Assembly: GCA_938038165.1 (NCBI GenBank)
Contig: CALHRB010000182.1
Coordinates: forward strand, 1-22,992
Source of the DNA: Candidatus Kapaibacterium sp.
GTDB taxonomy: Bacteria; Bacteroidota; Ignavibacteria; Kapaibacteriales; UBA2268
Reading direction: 5' to 3'
Length of the DNA stretch: 22,992 nucleotides
Shown here: positions 6,698-15,214 of the stretch, piece after piece
How the letters are laid out: each line of letters begins with the position of its first letter
How positions within the stretch are numbered: the first letter of the stretch is position 1
The notes under the pieces: model-generated
Database searches by the model: none
What the model saw: the letters and a program-made list of their open reading frames with translations, nothing else
Told to the model about the DNA's origin: nothing
Made by a program: the position numbers and the translations under genes

Positions 6698-8080
6698 ATG
6701 GAAGAAATTCAAGACAACGTAGAAATTAATGACGAATCAAAAGGTATTTTTAATGGTGCAAGAGCAGCAGCAATTAGAATATTAAGCAGATTCGAGCGAA
6801 GCGACTCTTACATTGATAAACTTGTGGATTATGAGCTTAGAACAGGAAATCTGAACGAGTTTGATAAAAACTTGCTAACAGAGTTAGTTAATGGTGTAAT
6901 ACGATGGAAATTGAAACTTGATTGGATTCTTGTTGGTTTTTATCACGGAGATTTTCTTAAATGTCTGAATTTAGTAAAAAATGCTTTGAGGGTTGCACTC
7001 TATCAAATTCTGTATCTTGATAGAATTCCCGTTCCAGCAGCCATTAATGATTCAGTTGAAATCGTAAAAAAAATTCAGGGCGAAAAAACTGCCGGTATTG
7101 TTAACGGTGTTCTACGAAATATCGCAAGAAATATTGACAATGTCCGCTATCCGGTGAAAGAAGAAGATCCGATTTATTATCTTTCTGTTATGTATTCCCA
7201 CCCAAGGTGGATGGTTAAAAGATGGGTTGACCGTTATGGTGAAAATGAAGCAGAAAAACTGCTATTCACAAATAATAGAAAACCTTATCTGACATTAAGA
7301 GTGAACAGAACCAAAACAACAACTGAAAATGTAATTGATTTTTTAAGAAATAAAAATTTTTCTTTTTTCATATCCCCCTACTTAAAAGATTCAATAGTTG
7401 TCCGAACTCCAAGAATTGACATAACAAATCTCGAAATTTTTGTTGACGGATGGGTTACCCCCCAGGACACAAGTGCAAGCATTGCCGCTTTGCTTGCCCA
7501 ACCAAAGCCCGGATTTAGGGTTGTTGATTTATGTGCTGCTCCGGGAGGGAAATCTTTCTATCTTGCTGAATTAATGAATAATGAAGGTGAAATAATCGCT
7601 GTTGATCAATATAAATCAAAATTAAGATTTATAGAAGAAGGTGCCAATCGCCTTGGTATTAACATAATTAAAACCGTAAATGATGATGCAAGATTAATGA
7701 AAATTGATGAACAGGTTGATTTGATTTTTGCTGATGTTCCCTGCTCCGGACTGGGAACTATTGCCAAAAAACCAGATATTAAATGGAAACGTGAACGGGA
7801 AGATATTTATGTTCTCGTAGAGACTCAACGAAAGATTCTTGAATCCGCTGCCTCTATGGTTAAACCCGGTGGAGTTCTTGTTTATTCAACTTGCACAATT
7901 GAACCAGAAGAAAATCATGAAAATATCAATTGGTTTTTAGAAAAATTTCCTGATTTTTCTTTAGACCCGGCAGAAAATTACTTGATTCCGCAGGTTTGCA
8001 AAGATGGTTTTATGCAGATATTTCCTCATATTCACAATACTGATGGTGCATTTGCAGCAAGACTTGTTAAGGAAGGTTAA
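6698..8080 (+). CDS. rsmB: 16S rRNA (cytosine-967-C5) methyltransferase RsmB
   Basis: RsmB uses S-adenosylmethionine to make m5C at position 967 (E. coli numbering) of 16S rRNA. The 460-residue protein has an N-terminal NusB-like RNA-binding domain (about 18-145, with PVPAAINDSVEI and GIVNGVLRN) and a Rossmann methyltransferase domain. The latter carries the SAM motif DLCAAPGGKS (277-286), motif IV DVPCSGLGT with Cys349, and motif VI STCT with the catalytic Cys399, then TIEPEEN. It ends in the family tail IFPHIHNTDGAFAARL. The length is normal. Its stop overlaps by 4 bases the stop of the convergent subtilase gene, so no terminator lies between the two. Confidence 0.95.
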   Translation: MEEIQDNVEINDESKGIFNGARAAAIRILSRFERSDSYIDKLVDYELRTGNLNEFDKNLLTELVNGVIRWKLKLDWILVGFYHGDFLKCLNLVKNALRVALYQILYLDRIPVPAAINDSVEIVKKIQGEKTAGIVNGVLRNIARNIDNVRYPVKEEDPIYYLSVMYSHPRWMVKRWVDRYGENEAEKLLFTNNRKPYLTLRVNRTKTTTENVIDFLRNKNFSFFISPYLKDSIVVRTPRIDITNLEIFVDGWVTPQDTSASIAALLAQPKPGFRVVDLCAAPGGKSFYLAELMNNEGEIIAVDQYKSKLRFIEEGANRLGINIIKTVNDDARLMKIDEQVDLIFADVPCSGLGTIAKKPDIKWKREREDIYVLVETQRKILESAASMVKPGGVLVYSTCTIEPEENHENINWFLEKFPDFSLDPAENYLIPQVCKDGFMQIFPHIHNTDGAFAARLVKEG

Positions 8081-10953
8081 TAAATCACAAATCCAAGAAC
8101 CTGTTTCTTCTTGTCAGTTTGAAATTTCAAGTAATAAACCCCACCAGGTAATTTGGATGATAAAATTCTTGCTTTGTGCCTGCCTGTCGTTTTTGGCTCA
8201 TCCTTTAAAACATCAAAGCAATTTCTACCCAGAACATCATAAACAGTTAGATTAACTTTTGTATTTTCTAATAATGTATATACTATTGTTAATTCTCCTG
8301 CGGTAACTGGATTTGGATAAATCAGCGAAATTTCATCGTCTTTAGGCAATTCGGTATAATCGCCTTTAATCAAGTTGAGCTTGTTTGCAATTTCATATGA
8401 CTCTTGCGAAGCTCTTCTTAACTCATCATAATAATAGCCAGAGAAAATGCTGAAAGCCAATCTTACCGTATCGCCAGCAAATAATTTAATCGGTCCGGCT
8501 GAAATAATCTGCGAAACATCAGTTATGTTAGATTTAATTCTTGTTAATCCGCTGCTAAGCGTTTTCCACTTTTCCCGAATGGTGAAACCATCATAAACCC
8601 CGGGGTTATCCTCGGTATTTCCGTCATTATCAAGTGCATAATAGTTTATTGGATAGGGTGATAATAATTTCACGCCTGTCATCGGCAAAGAAGAGTCTTT
8701 CACATTTTTAACAAAGCCAAATTGATATTGCTTATCATAGTCAGCCAGATTATTACTTCCCGAGGGTCCAATATCCCAATCAAAATAAAAGCCAAAAAAG
8801 AGTGAGTCAAAGGCTCTTTCTGATTTATTTATAATATCATAAACTGAAAGGATGAAATTCCTCCTATTGTCTTGGTCAAATTGATATACTTTTTGAGAGA
8901 CAGAAACTCCGCAATGAACATCCGGGGAAGAATCTTCGAACTCGGTGCTCGCTTCTGTTTGTGCTGTTGCTCCTGATATATTGACTTTAAGAACATTTAT
9001 TATCTTGAAGGCACTGTTTTTTCTGGATTGATCATAACCTCGTGCCACATCCGAAACAGTTGAATCATTTATTCCAACCATCAAAGCACCCTCGAACAGT
9101 AGATTATGACTATCTTTATAACTGAAGCCATCACCTTGTAAATTTTTCGGGTAGTCATTATAAGCAAAATTTCCAGTACTGTTCAATGTTACTGAGATGT
9201 CATTTCCTCTGATAGTCCTAAATGAGGGATTTACAGTTAAACTTATTATTTCTCTGTTGATAATTTCTTTGCTGTCCCTAATTGTCAGTGCTATTTCTAG
9301 TTCATAATCAACCGGCAATAAATCAGGCAAGCGGAAACTAAATGGTGTTGCTGTTGTTGCTTCCAAACCAACTGACATATCCCCAATAAAGAAATCAGCT
9401 TTTGAAAATGTTAAGTTGAAAGGAGCGTCAGAATTTGCCAATACTTTTACTCCAGTTAAGGAATCAAGAATATTTTGGAAAGAGGCAGTAATCTCAATTT
9501 TTTCTCCCGGATCGAAAACTCCATCTTTATTTTCATCTTCGATTTTGTAATTTGTTAAAATTACTGATTTTGCATTATCTTTTGACAAAGCATTAAATGC
9601 ATTAACCCGTCCTTTTCCGATTTTCCCCACATAATTTAAGTTAAGTGTATCAATATTAGTGGTGGTAACCTTCAGATGTTCAATTAACTGAATATTTGTA
9701 TATTCCCTCCTTTTTGCCTTTAAAAGTGTTGCAACACCAGCGGTAATCGGCGAAGCAAAAGAGGTTCCATCAAGATAATTATAATCATTATTTGGCACAG
9801 ATGATAAAATTGCCACTCCCGGAGCAGATATATCAACAGATTTATCATAATTCGAGAAGTAGGCTTTTTTGTCTCTTCGATCAACAGCTGCTACTGACAT
9901 TACACCATCATAAGAAGCGGGAAAAAACGGAGCATTCGAACCGTTGTTTCCTGCAGCAGCAACAATAACCACCCCAGAATTGACAACAGTCTTAATAATT
10001 TCAGCCTCGGCCTGACCTTTGCTTCCAGAACCCCAGGAGCAATTTATGATATCAGCTCCAACACCAGCAGCATAAAGAATTGCCTCATAACCATTTTCAA
10101 TTGATGTGCTAAAAGAATTATCATTTCCAATTTTGACAGGTATTAACCTGACTTTATTTGCTATTCCAGCAATTCCAATACCATTATTAATTGAAGCGCC
10201 GATAATCCCAGCCACGTGAGTGCCGTGAATATGTCCAGGTTTTGGATCATTGTCCTGACCAGAGCTGTCTGAGCTAACAAAATCCCACCCTCGCCAATCA
10301 TCTACAAATCCGTTGTTATCATCGTCTATGTTGTTTGTTCGCTTATCTCTGTCAAGACTGTCTAATCCTGTTTCACCAGAATTATTAAAAATATTTTCGG
10401 CTAAATCTTCGTGTTCGTAATCTATTCCTGTATCTATTATACCCACATTTACTATTTGACTTGTATCTGCATAATTCCAGGCTTCGAAAACCTTAATCGT
10501 ATCAAGATAATATTGTTCGAAAACCAATGCATCATTAGGAATGGTAACTAATTTATGAACCGGATAGGGTTCGGCATATTCTATGAAATCATAAGAGGAT
10601 AGCTTTCTTGAAGCATAAAGAGGGTTAATATCTTTTTCGTAAACAATATAGGCAATTCTTCTTAAATTTTCTATTTCATCAATCTTTGAAAAAAAATAGT
10701 TTGTCCTTTGAATTTTTTTTTCGAAAGCTTTTAAAACTTCATCACGGACAAAAGGTTTAACAGAATGATTGCCCAATAGGTTTTCAAATTCTATGAAGTA
10801 ACTTTGACGATTGCTATTTAGCCAATTTTGATAGGCTTCACTATTTACCTTGAATTTTAATACAATTCTATTCTTATGATATTCATCATTAGCCCAGACA
10901 GAATTGATTGATAGCAATAGAATTATTGGTATATAAAGGAATAGCGATTTCAT
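8077..10953 (-). CDS. Secreted subtilisin-like serine protease (S8) with T9SS type A sorting domain
   Basis: This is a 958-residue secreted endopeptidase. The ATG at 10953 opens a signal peptide (hydrophobic core at 4-17, cleavage near WA-ND at 21). A pro-region runs to about 150, followed by the S8 domain: Asp174 in GIIDTGID, a Ca-binding-like Asp/Asn-rich insert (209-219), His243 in HGTHVAG, oxyanion Asn336 in AAAGNNG, and Ser398 in DGTSFASP. All catalytic residues are present. After the protease domain come Ig-like beta regions, one opening with DENKDGVFDPGE, a probable Ca site. The C-terminus (876-958: IYPNPV, then VYDVLGR and LPGGVYYLKF) is a canonical type A sorting signal, so the protein is exported and anchored or released by T9SS. 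It is the last gene of the hslV-hslU operon, one base after the stop of the small gene. Confidence 0.93.
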   Translation of the reverse strand: MKSLFLYIPIILLLSINSVWANDEYHKNRIVLKFKVNSEAYQNWLNSNRQSYFIEFENLLGNHSVKPFVRDEVLKAFEKKIQRTNYFFSKIDEIENLRRIAYIVYEKDINPLYASRKLSSYDFIEYAEPYPVHKLVTIPNDALVFEQYYLDTIKVFEAWNYADTSQIVNVGIIDTGIDYEHEDLAENIFNNSGETGLDSLDRDKRTNNIDDDNNGFVDDWRGWDFVSSDSSGQDNDPKPGHIHGTHVAGIIGASINNGIGIAGIANKVRLIPVKIGNDNSFSTSIENGYEAILYAAGVGADIINCSWGSGSKGQAEAEIIKTVVNSGVVIVAAAGNNGSNAPFFPASYDGVMSVAAVDRRDKKAYFSNYDKSVDISAPGVAILSSVPNNDYNYLDGTSFASPITAGVATLLKAKRREYTNIQLIEHLKVTTTNIDTLNLNYVGKIGKGRVNAFNALSKDNAKSVILTNYKIEDENKDGVFDPGEKIEITASFQNILDSLTGVKVLANSDAPFNLTFSKADFFIGDMSVGLEATTATPFSFRLPDLLPVDYELEIALTIRDSKEIINREIISLTVNPSFRTIRGNDISVTLNSTGNFAYNDYPKNLQGDGFSYKDSHNLLFEGALMVGINDSTVSDVARGYDQSRKNSAFKIINVLKVNISGATAQTEASTEFEDSSPDVHCGVSVSQKVYQFDQDNRRNFILSVYDIINKSERAFDSLFFGFYFDWDIGPSGSNNLADYDKQYQFGFVKNVKDSSLPMTGVKLLSPYPINYYALDNDGNTEDNPGVYDGFTIREKWKTLSSGLTRIKSNITDVSQIISAGPIKLFAGDTVRLAFSIFSGYYYDELRRASQESYEIANKLNLIKGDYTELPKDDEISLIYPNPVTAGELTIVYTLLENTKVNLTVYDVLGRNCFDVLKDEPKTTGRHKARILSSKLPGGVYYLKFQTDKKKQVLGFVIY

Positions 10954-10954
10954 A

Positions 10955-11191
10955 TCATAGCAATTTAATGATTTTGTCCTGCTCTTTTTTTCGTTTTTCG
11001 AATTCAATAATTCCCATTTGAATTCTACCCTGATAGAAATGCGGAGCAGGTCTTCCGCATTTTCCATATCCTTTGCCATCAGGTTTACATAACCTGAAAC
11101 ACCACGGTGACCTATTCTTTGTCATTGAGCAACCAAGATATGTATAATCGGGTAAAGAACGTTTTTTTACAATAGTGTTTACGACCTTCAT
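10955..11191 (-). CDS. Small Cys-rich protein of unknown function, between hslU and the subtilase
   Basis: This encodes 78 residues. It carries four Cys, at 21, 31, 35 and 45, in the context GCSMTKNRSPWCFRLC...YGKCGRPAPH, plus His51, and ends in a highly charged helix (EFEKRKKEQDK). The spacing suggests a small zinc- or Fe-S-binding knuckle or a disulphide-rich fold. There is no signal peptide, so it is probably cytosolic. It starts 9 bases after the hslU stop, and its TGA stop is one base before the ATG of the subtilase, so translational coupling is likely. The non-random Cys/Gly/Pro/aromatic pattern and the tight packing argue for a real gene. I do not recognise the family, and any role with HslUV or the protease is speculation. 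Confidence 0.75.
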   Translation of the reverse strand: MKVVNTIVKKRSLPDYTYLGCSMTKNRSPWCFRLCKPDGKGYGKCGRPAPHFYQGRIQMGIIEFEKRKKEQDKIIKLL

Positions 11192-11200
11192 AACATAATT

Positions 11201-12634
11201 TTAAAGAATGAACTTGCTTAAATCAATATTCTTTGATATATCTTTTAGCTTGGAATCGACGATTTCGGCAGTTATTAGGATGTTCTTATCAGTAATATTG
11301 TCAGGCGTATTGAATAGATAATCTTCGAGTAATGTTGTTAGTATTGTGTGCAATCTTCTTGCTCCGATATTTGTAACATCATCATTAACCTGAGCAGCAA
11401 TAGAAGCGATTCTTTTGATAGCCCCTTCGTCAAATTCAAGCTTAATACCTTCTGATTCCATAAGAGCCTGATACTGTTTTATAAGAGCATTTTCCGGTAG
11501 TGTCAGAATTTTAACAAAATCATCTTCGGTTAAGCTTTTCAGTTCTACTCTGATAGGGAATCTTCCTTGCAGCTCGGGTATCAAATCAGATGGCTTAGAA
11601 ACGTGGAAAGCACCGGAAGCAATGAAAAGAACATGCTCGGATTTGATTGGTCCGTATTTTGTATTAACTGTTGTCCCTTCAACAAGAGGTAACAAATCCC
11701 GCTGAACACCCTCCCGAGAAACATCAGGTCCGGAAGTGCTATTTGATCTCGAGGCAATTTTGTCAATTTCATCAATGAAAATTATTCCATTATGTTCTGT
11801 TCTGTAAATAGCTTCTTTGATAACAGCATCCATATCAATAAGTTTTTCTGCTTCCTCTTTTTCCAAAAGTTTCAAAGCATCGGCAACAGTCATTTTTTTC
11901 TTTTTGCTTTTCTTTGGTAAAATATTGCCGAACAAATCCTGCAGATTCATCCCCATTTCATCAAGCCCGATTGGACCAAGAATCTGCATGGAAGGTATTT
12001 GGTCAACCATAGTTTCAAGCTCGACCATTCTGTCGTTTAGATCACCATTTCTGAGCATATTTCTGAATTTTTCTCGTGTTCGGGTGTTGTCCTCAATCTC
12101 ATCATCAGTAATTGTATCGAAAGAAGGACCCCTTTTTACAGGTGGAACAAGTATGTCAAGTATTCTGTTTTCGGCAGCAATTTTAGCTTCTTTTCTTTTT
12201 TCTTCGGTTTTTTCTTCACGCACCATAGCAACCGAGCGTTCGATTAAATCTCTAAGCATTGAATCAACATCCCGCCCAACATAACCAACTTCGGTAAATT
12301 TGGTTGCTTCAACCTTGACAAAAGGTGCATTTGCTAATTTTGCCAATCTTCGGGCAATTTCAGTTTTGCCGACTCCAGTTGGACCAATAAGTATTATATT
12401 ATTTGGCATGATTTCGTCTCTCAATTCGGTTGTGACCATCTGTCGCCTCCATCTGTTTCTGAGAGCAATTGCAACTGCTTTTTTTGCAGCGTCCTGCCCG
12501 ATAATGAATTTATTAAGTTCTGTAACTATCTGGCGTGGTGTAAGTTGTTCTGTCATTGATATTTGTTTTTTTACAAAATTCACAATTATTTCTTTATCTG
12601 TTTCATTCAATTTGAATGTTTCGCTATTCCCCAT
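11201..12634 (-). CDS. hslU: ATP-dependent protease ATPase subunit HslU
   Basis: HslU is the AAA+ hexameric unfoldase that feeds proteins into the HslV peptidase. The 477-residue reading shows Walker A GPTGVGKT (84-91), the pore loop GYVG (117-120), the inserted intermediate (I) domain with its Lys-rich segment PKKSKKKK, Walker B GIIFIDEIDKIA, sensor-type motifs near QGRFPIR, and the C-terminal DLSKFIL tail that docks into HslV. The start is ambiguous: the ATG at 12634 gives a 26-residue N-terminal extension, whereas the ATG at 12556 (MTEQLTPRQI) matches the usual family start and would give 451 residues. Neither has a clear Shine-Dalgarno. It lies 50 bases downstream of hslV (128 with the shorter start). 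Confidence 0.95.
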   Translation of the reverse strand: MGNSETFKLNETDKEIIVNFVKKQISMTEQLTPRQIVTELNKFIIGQDAAKKAVAIALRNRWRRQMVTTELRDEIMPNNIILIGPTGVGKTEIARRLAKLANAPFVKVEATKFTEVGYVGRDVDSMLRDLIERSVAMVREEKTEEKRKEAKIAAENRILDILVPPVKRGPSFDTITDDEIEDNTRTREKFRNMLRNGDLNDRMVELETMVDQIPSMQILGPIGLDEMGMNLQDLFGNILPKKSKKKKMTVADALKLLEKEEAEKLIDMDAVIKEAIYRTEHNGIIFIDEIDKIASRSNSTSGPDVSREGVQRDLLPLVEGTTVNTKYGPIKSEHVLFIASGAFHVSKPSDLIPELQGRFPIRVELKSLTEDDFVKILTLPENALIKQYQALMESEGIKLEFDEGAIKRIASIAAQVNDDVTNIGARRLHTILTTLLEDYLFNTPDNITDKNILITAEIVDSKLKDISKNIDLSKFIL

Positions 12635-12684
12635 AATTATATGATTTATTTACCAAAAATGTTTTATCTTAGTAATTTTAAAAA

Positions 12685-13230
12685 TTATAATTCTTCGATT
12701 GATTGTTCTCTGTTAGTATAAATACAGATGTCGGCAGCAATATTAAGAGATTCCTCAACAATTTCTCTTGCAGAAAGCTTGCTGTGCTTCATTAAAACTC
12801 TTGCGGCTGACAGTGCATAAGGTCCACCAGAACCTATGGTGATTATATTATCATCAGGCTCAATTACATCCCCAATTCCGCTTATGAGCAGAACTTTTGA
12901 CTTGTCCATAACGATAAGCATGGCTTCGAGTCTTCTAAGGTATCTATCGGTTCGCCAATCTTTGGCAAGTTCAATTGCAGAACGATAAAGATTACCTCGG
13001 TGTGTTTCGAGTTTTTCTTCGAATCTTTGAAGTAAGGTGAATGCATCGGCTGTAGCACCGGCAAAACCCGCTAAAATTGTATCGTTATAAAGCTTTCTTA
13101 CTTTTCTGGCTGTATGCTTCATAACGGTATTGCCGTAAGTTACCTGCCCATCTGAACCAAGAACTGCCTTGCCATCCTTGATTACGCCCACTACTGTCGT
13201 ACCGTGAAAATCAAAAAATTTGTTCTTCAT
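12685..13230 (-). CDS. hslV: ATP-dependent protease proteolytic subunit HslV
   Basis: HslV is the proteasome-like, N-terminal-threonine peptidase that pairs with HslU. The ATG at 13230 is chosen because it gives the family start; the extension to 13254 only adds Lys-rich residues. The 181-residue protein contains FHGTTVVGV, so the nucleophile would be Thr11 after removal of a 10-residue propeptide. Then come GSDGQVTYGNTVMKHTARKVRKL, LAGFAGATADAFTLLQRFEEKLE and GSGGPYALSAARVL, all family blocks. It is the first gene of the hslV-hslU-small protein-subtilase unit and is divergent from the beta-helix gene, with 117 bases between the two starts. That space must hold both promoters; no perfect TAnnTTTG element was found there. 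Confidence 0.96.
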   Translation of the reverse strand: MKNKFFDFHGTTVVGVIKDGKAVLGSDGQVTYGNTVMKHTARKVRKLYNDTILAGFAGATADAFTLLQRFEEKLETHRGNLYRSAIELAKDWRTDRYLRRLEAMLIVMDKSKVLLISGIGDVIEPDDNIITIGSGGPYALSAARVLMKHSKLSAREIVEESLNIAADICIYTNREQSIEEL

Positions 13231-13347
13231 AATTTTATTTTTTTTTATTAACAAGTTATTTCAATGACTTTTTTGTAACTAATTAATTGTTAATTTATTT
13301 CTATTTATTGAGTTAATAGCTTGTTGTTTATATTTTTTGAGGACTTT

Positions 13348-14832
13348 ATGAGAATAAAACTACTTGTATTAGTGTTAATCACTTTACCGATTATCATAAA
13401 TGCAAAAACCATTTTTGTTGGGTCAAGCGGTGATTATCCTGATTTAATAACAGCTTTCATAAATGTCAAACCAGGCGACACTGTGTTTTTAATGAGCGAA
13501 AAACACAAGGTCAATCAACATCTACAAAATATCAAGGGTGAGCCTGATAAATGGATTATTATAACTTCTAATCCGAGGAATCCTGCTTTATACGAAGGTG
13601 GAAGCACAGCAATTCAATTGAGCGATGTTTCTTACCTAAAAATTAGCAATATTGTTTTCTCAGGTCAGACTGCCAACGGATTAAATATTGACGATGGCGG
13701 AACTTATGAATCCCCTGCTCATCATATTATCATTGAAAATTGCTCTTGGCTCGGAATGAATGCAACCGGGAATAATGACGAACTCAAAATGAGCGGAGTA
13801 GATAATTTTGAAATTAGTCTTTGCAATTTCGATAATGGTGCAGCTGGTGGCAGCTTGATTGATATGGTTGGCTGCCATCAAGGGAAAATCTTCAGGAATA
13901 ATTTCACTAATGCAGGCTCAAATGCTATTCAAGCAAAAGGAGGAAGCAAAGATATTGATATTTATCAAAACTTCTTTCAGAATTGCGGGCAGCGTTCTGT
14001 AAATATTGGTGGTTCGACCGGCTTACAGTATTTTCGTCCACTGGAAGCTAAACACGAAGCTATGAACATACGGATTTTTTCAAATCAGTTTATCGGTTCA
14101 GTTGCTCCGATTGCTTTTGTTGGAGCAACTCAATGCAGCGTTATTAATAATCTGCTTTATATGCCCAGCCGATGGTTAGTTAGGATTCTACAGGAAAACC
14201 TTTCTGAGGGATTTGTTCGTTGTAGTTTCAACACATTTGCAAATAATATTTGCTTTTTTAATAATTCAGCAAATAACGAACAGGGAATTAATATTGGCTC
14301 TAACACTCTTCCGAATACTTTTGATTTTTCGAATAACCTCTGGTTCAATTCAGAAAATCCAAACTGGAACGGACCGAATCCTTCATTGATTCATTCTAAT
14401 TCGATAATTAATCAAAATCCACAGCTAAAAAAATATGATCATACTTATATAATTGATGCTGCATCTCCGGCAGTAGCAAAAGGAAAAAAATTTGATTTTG
14501 TTGAATATGATTATTTTGGGGAGAAATTCAACAACCCACCGTCAATTGGTGCAAATGAAGGAAATCCGACAATTTCAGGTATTTTTGATTTTTCCAATGT
14601 TATCGAAATCAAAAATTTTCTCAGCTTCTCAGATTTTAAAAAATTTCTTGCTTCTAAAGAGGAAGGCCTTTTCCTACTTCTTATATATAACATCACAGGA
14701 AGTGAGTTTTTTAATGGAATTTTAGATACACAATTAATACTTGAAAATATGAATTTGGTTAATGGTTTTTATATTTATTCTTTATTTAATAACACAAATA
14801 CCGTGCATAAAGGTATTATAATAAATTATTAA
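13348..14832 (+). CDS. Secreted right-handed beta-helix protein with a divergent T9SS sorting domain
   Basis: This encodes a 494-residue exported protein. The ATG at 13348 follows gagga (13339-13343) and opens a signal peptide (hydrophobic core about 4-17, cleavage after NA at 19). The mature part starts like pectate-lyase-superfamily helices (KTIFVGSSGDYPDLITAF, then PGDTVFL) and continues with many short strand repeats such as LKISNIVFSG, IIIENCSW, ISLCNFDNG, GKIFRNNF and IDIYQNFFQNCG. These are PbH1-type coils to about residue 330. The last 55 residues (LIYNITGSEFF, then LVNGFYIYSLF and KGIIINY) resemble a T9SS type A sorting domain without the usual PNP opening. A polysaccharide-binding or -cleaving role is possible, but no catalytic set can be assigned. 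Confidence 0.8.
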   Translation: MRIKLLVLVLITLPIIINAKTIFVGSSGDYPDLITAFINVKPGDTVFLMSEKHKVNQHLQNIKGEPDKWIIITSNPRNPALYEGGSTAIQLSDVSYLKISNIVFSGQTANGLNIDDGGTYESPAHHIIIENCSWLGMNATGNNDELKMSGVDNFEISLCNFDNGAAGGSLIDMVGCHQGKIFRNNFTNAGSNAIQAKGGSKDIDIYQNFFQNCGQRSVNIGGSTGLQYFRPLEAKHEAMNIRIFSNQFIGSVAPIAFVGATQCSVINNLLYMPSRWLVRILQENLSEGFVRCSFNTFANNICFFNNSANNEQGINIGSNTLPNTFDFSNNLWFNSENPNWNGPNPSLIHSNSIINQNPQLKKYDHTYIIDAASPAVAKGKKFDFVEYDYFGEKFNNPPSIGANEGNPTISGIFDFSNVIEIKNFLSFSDFKKFLASKEEGLFLLLIYNITGSEFFNGILDTQLILENMNLVNGFYIYSLFNNTNTVHKGIIINY

Positions 14833-14875
14833 TTTTTCGTCTGTTCTTTTTTTAATCAGGAAATTAGGAGATAAA

Positions 14876-15214
14876 ATGATAAATAGATTAACATTATATA
14901 TTTTGTCTTTTCTTCTGTTCTCAATGTTTCTTTATGCTGAAACAAGTCAGGAAGTTAAAATAAAAACATCGGCTCAGTGCGAGCAGTGCAAAGATAGAAT
15001 TGAAAAAGCCCTGAACAAAGCAACTGGAGTAATCAGTTCAGAGCTTGATTTAGAAACCAAAGAAGTTAAAGTTGTTTTTGATAGCGAGCAAACAGATATC
15101 GAAAAAATCAAGGAGCTAATTTCGAAAACGGGCTATAATGCTGATGATGTTCCAGCAAACAAAAAGGCTTACAAAAAATTACCAAAATGCTGTCAGAAAG
15201 GTGGGCACGATTGA
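14876..15214 (+). CDS. Exported heavy-metal-associated (HMA) domain protein, MerP/CopZ-like
   Basis: This encodes 112 residues. It has a strong ribosome binding site (taggag about 6 bases upstream) and a signal peptide (hydrophobic core about 7-19, cleavage after YA at 21). The mature protein is one ferredoxin-like HMA domain: the metal-binding motif is AQCEQC with Cys35 and Cys38, followed by RIEKALNKATGV and the strand/helix pattern ending ELISKTGYNAD. The tail adds Cys105-Cys106 and His111 (KCCQKGGHD), which could be a second metal site. It therefore probably binds Cu, Hg or Zn in the periplasm; which metal cannot be told. No metal ATPase or mer regulator is nearby. Its TGA stop directly abuts the ATG of the next gene, so the two are translationally coupled. 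Confidence 0.85.
   Translation: MINRLTLYILSFLLFSMFLYAETSQEVKIKTSAQCEQCKDRIEKALNKATGVISSELDLETKEVKVVFDSEQTDIEKIKELISKTGYNADDVPANKKAYKKLPKCCQKGGHD

Noticed and set aside
11817..12644. Long + strand open frames opposite hslU
   Set aside because: They are the reverse complement of conserved HslU coding sequence, rich in Ser/Phe/Ile as expected for antisense shadows, and have no family features.
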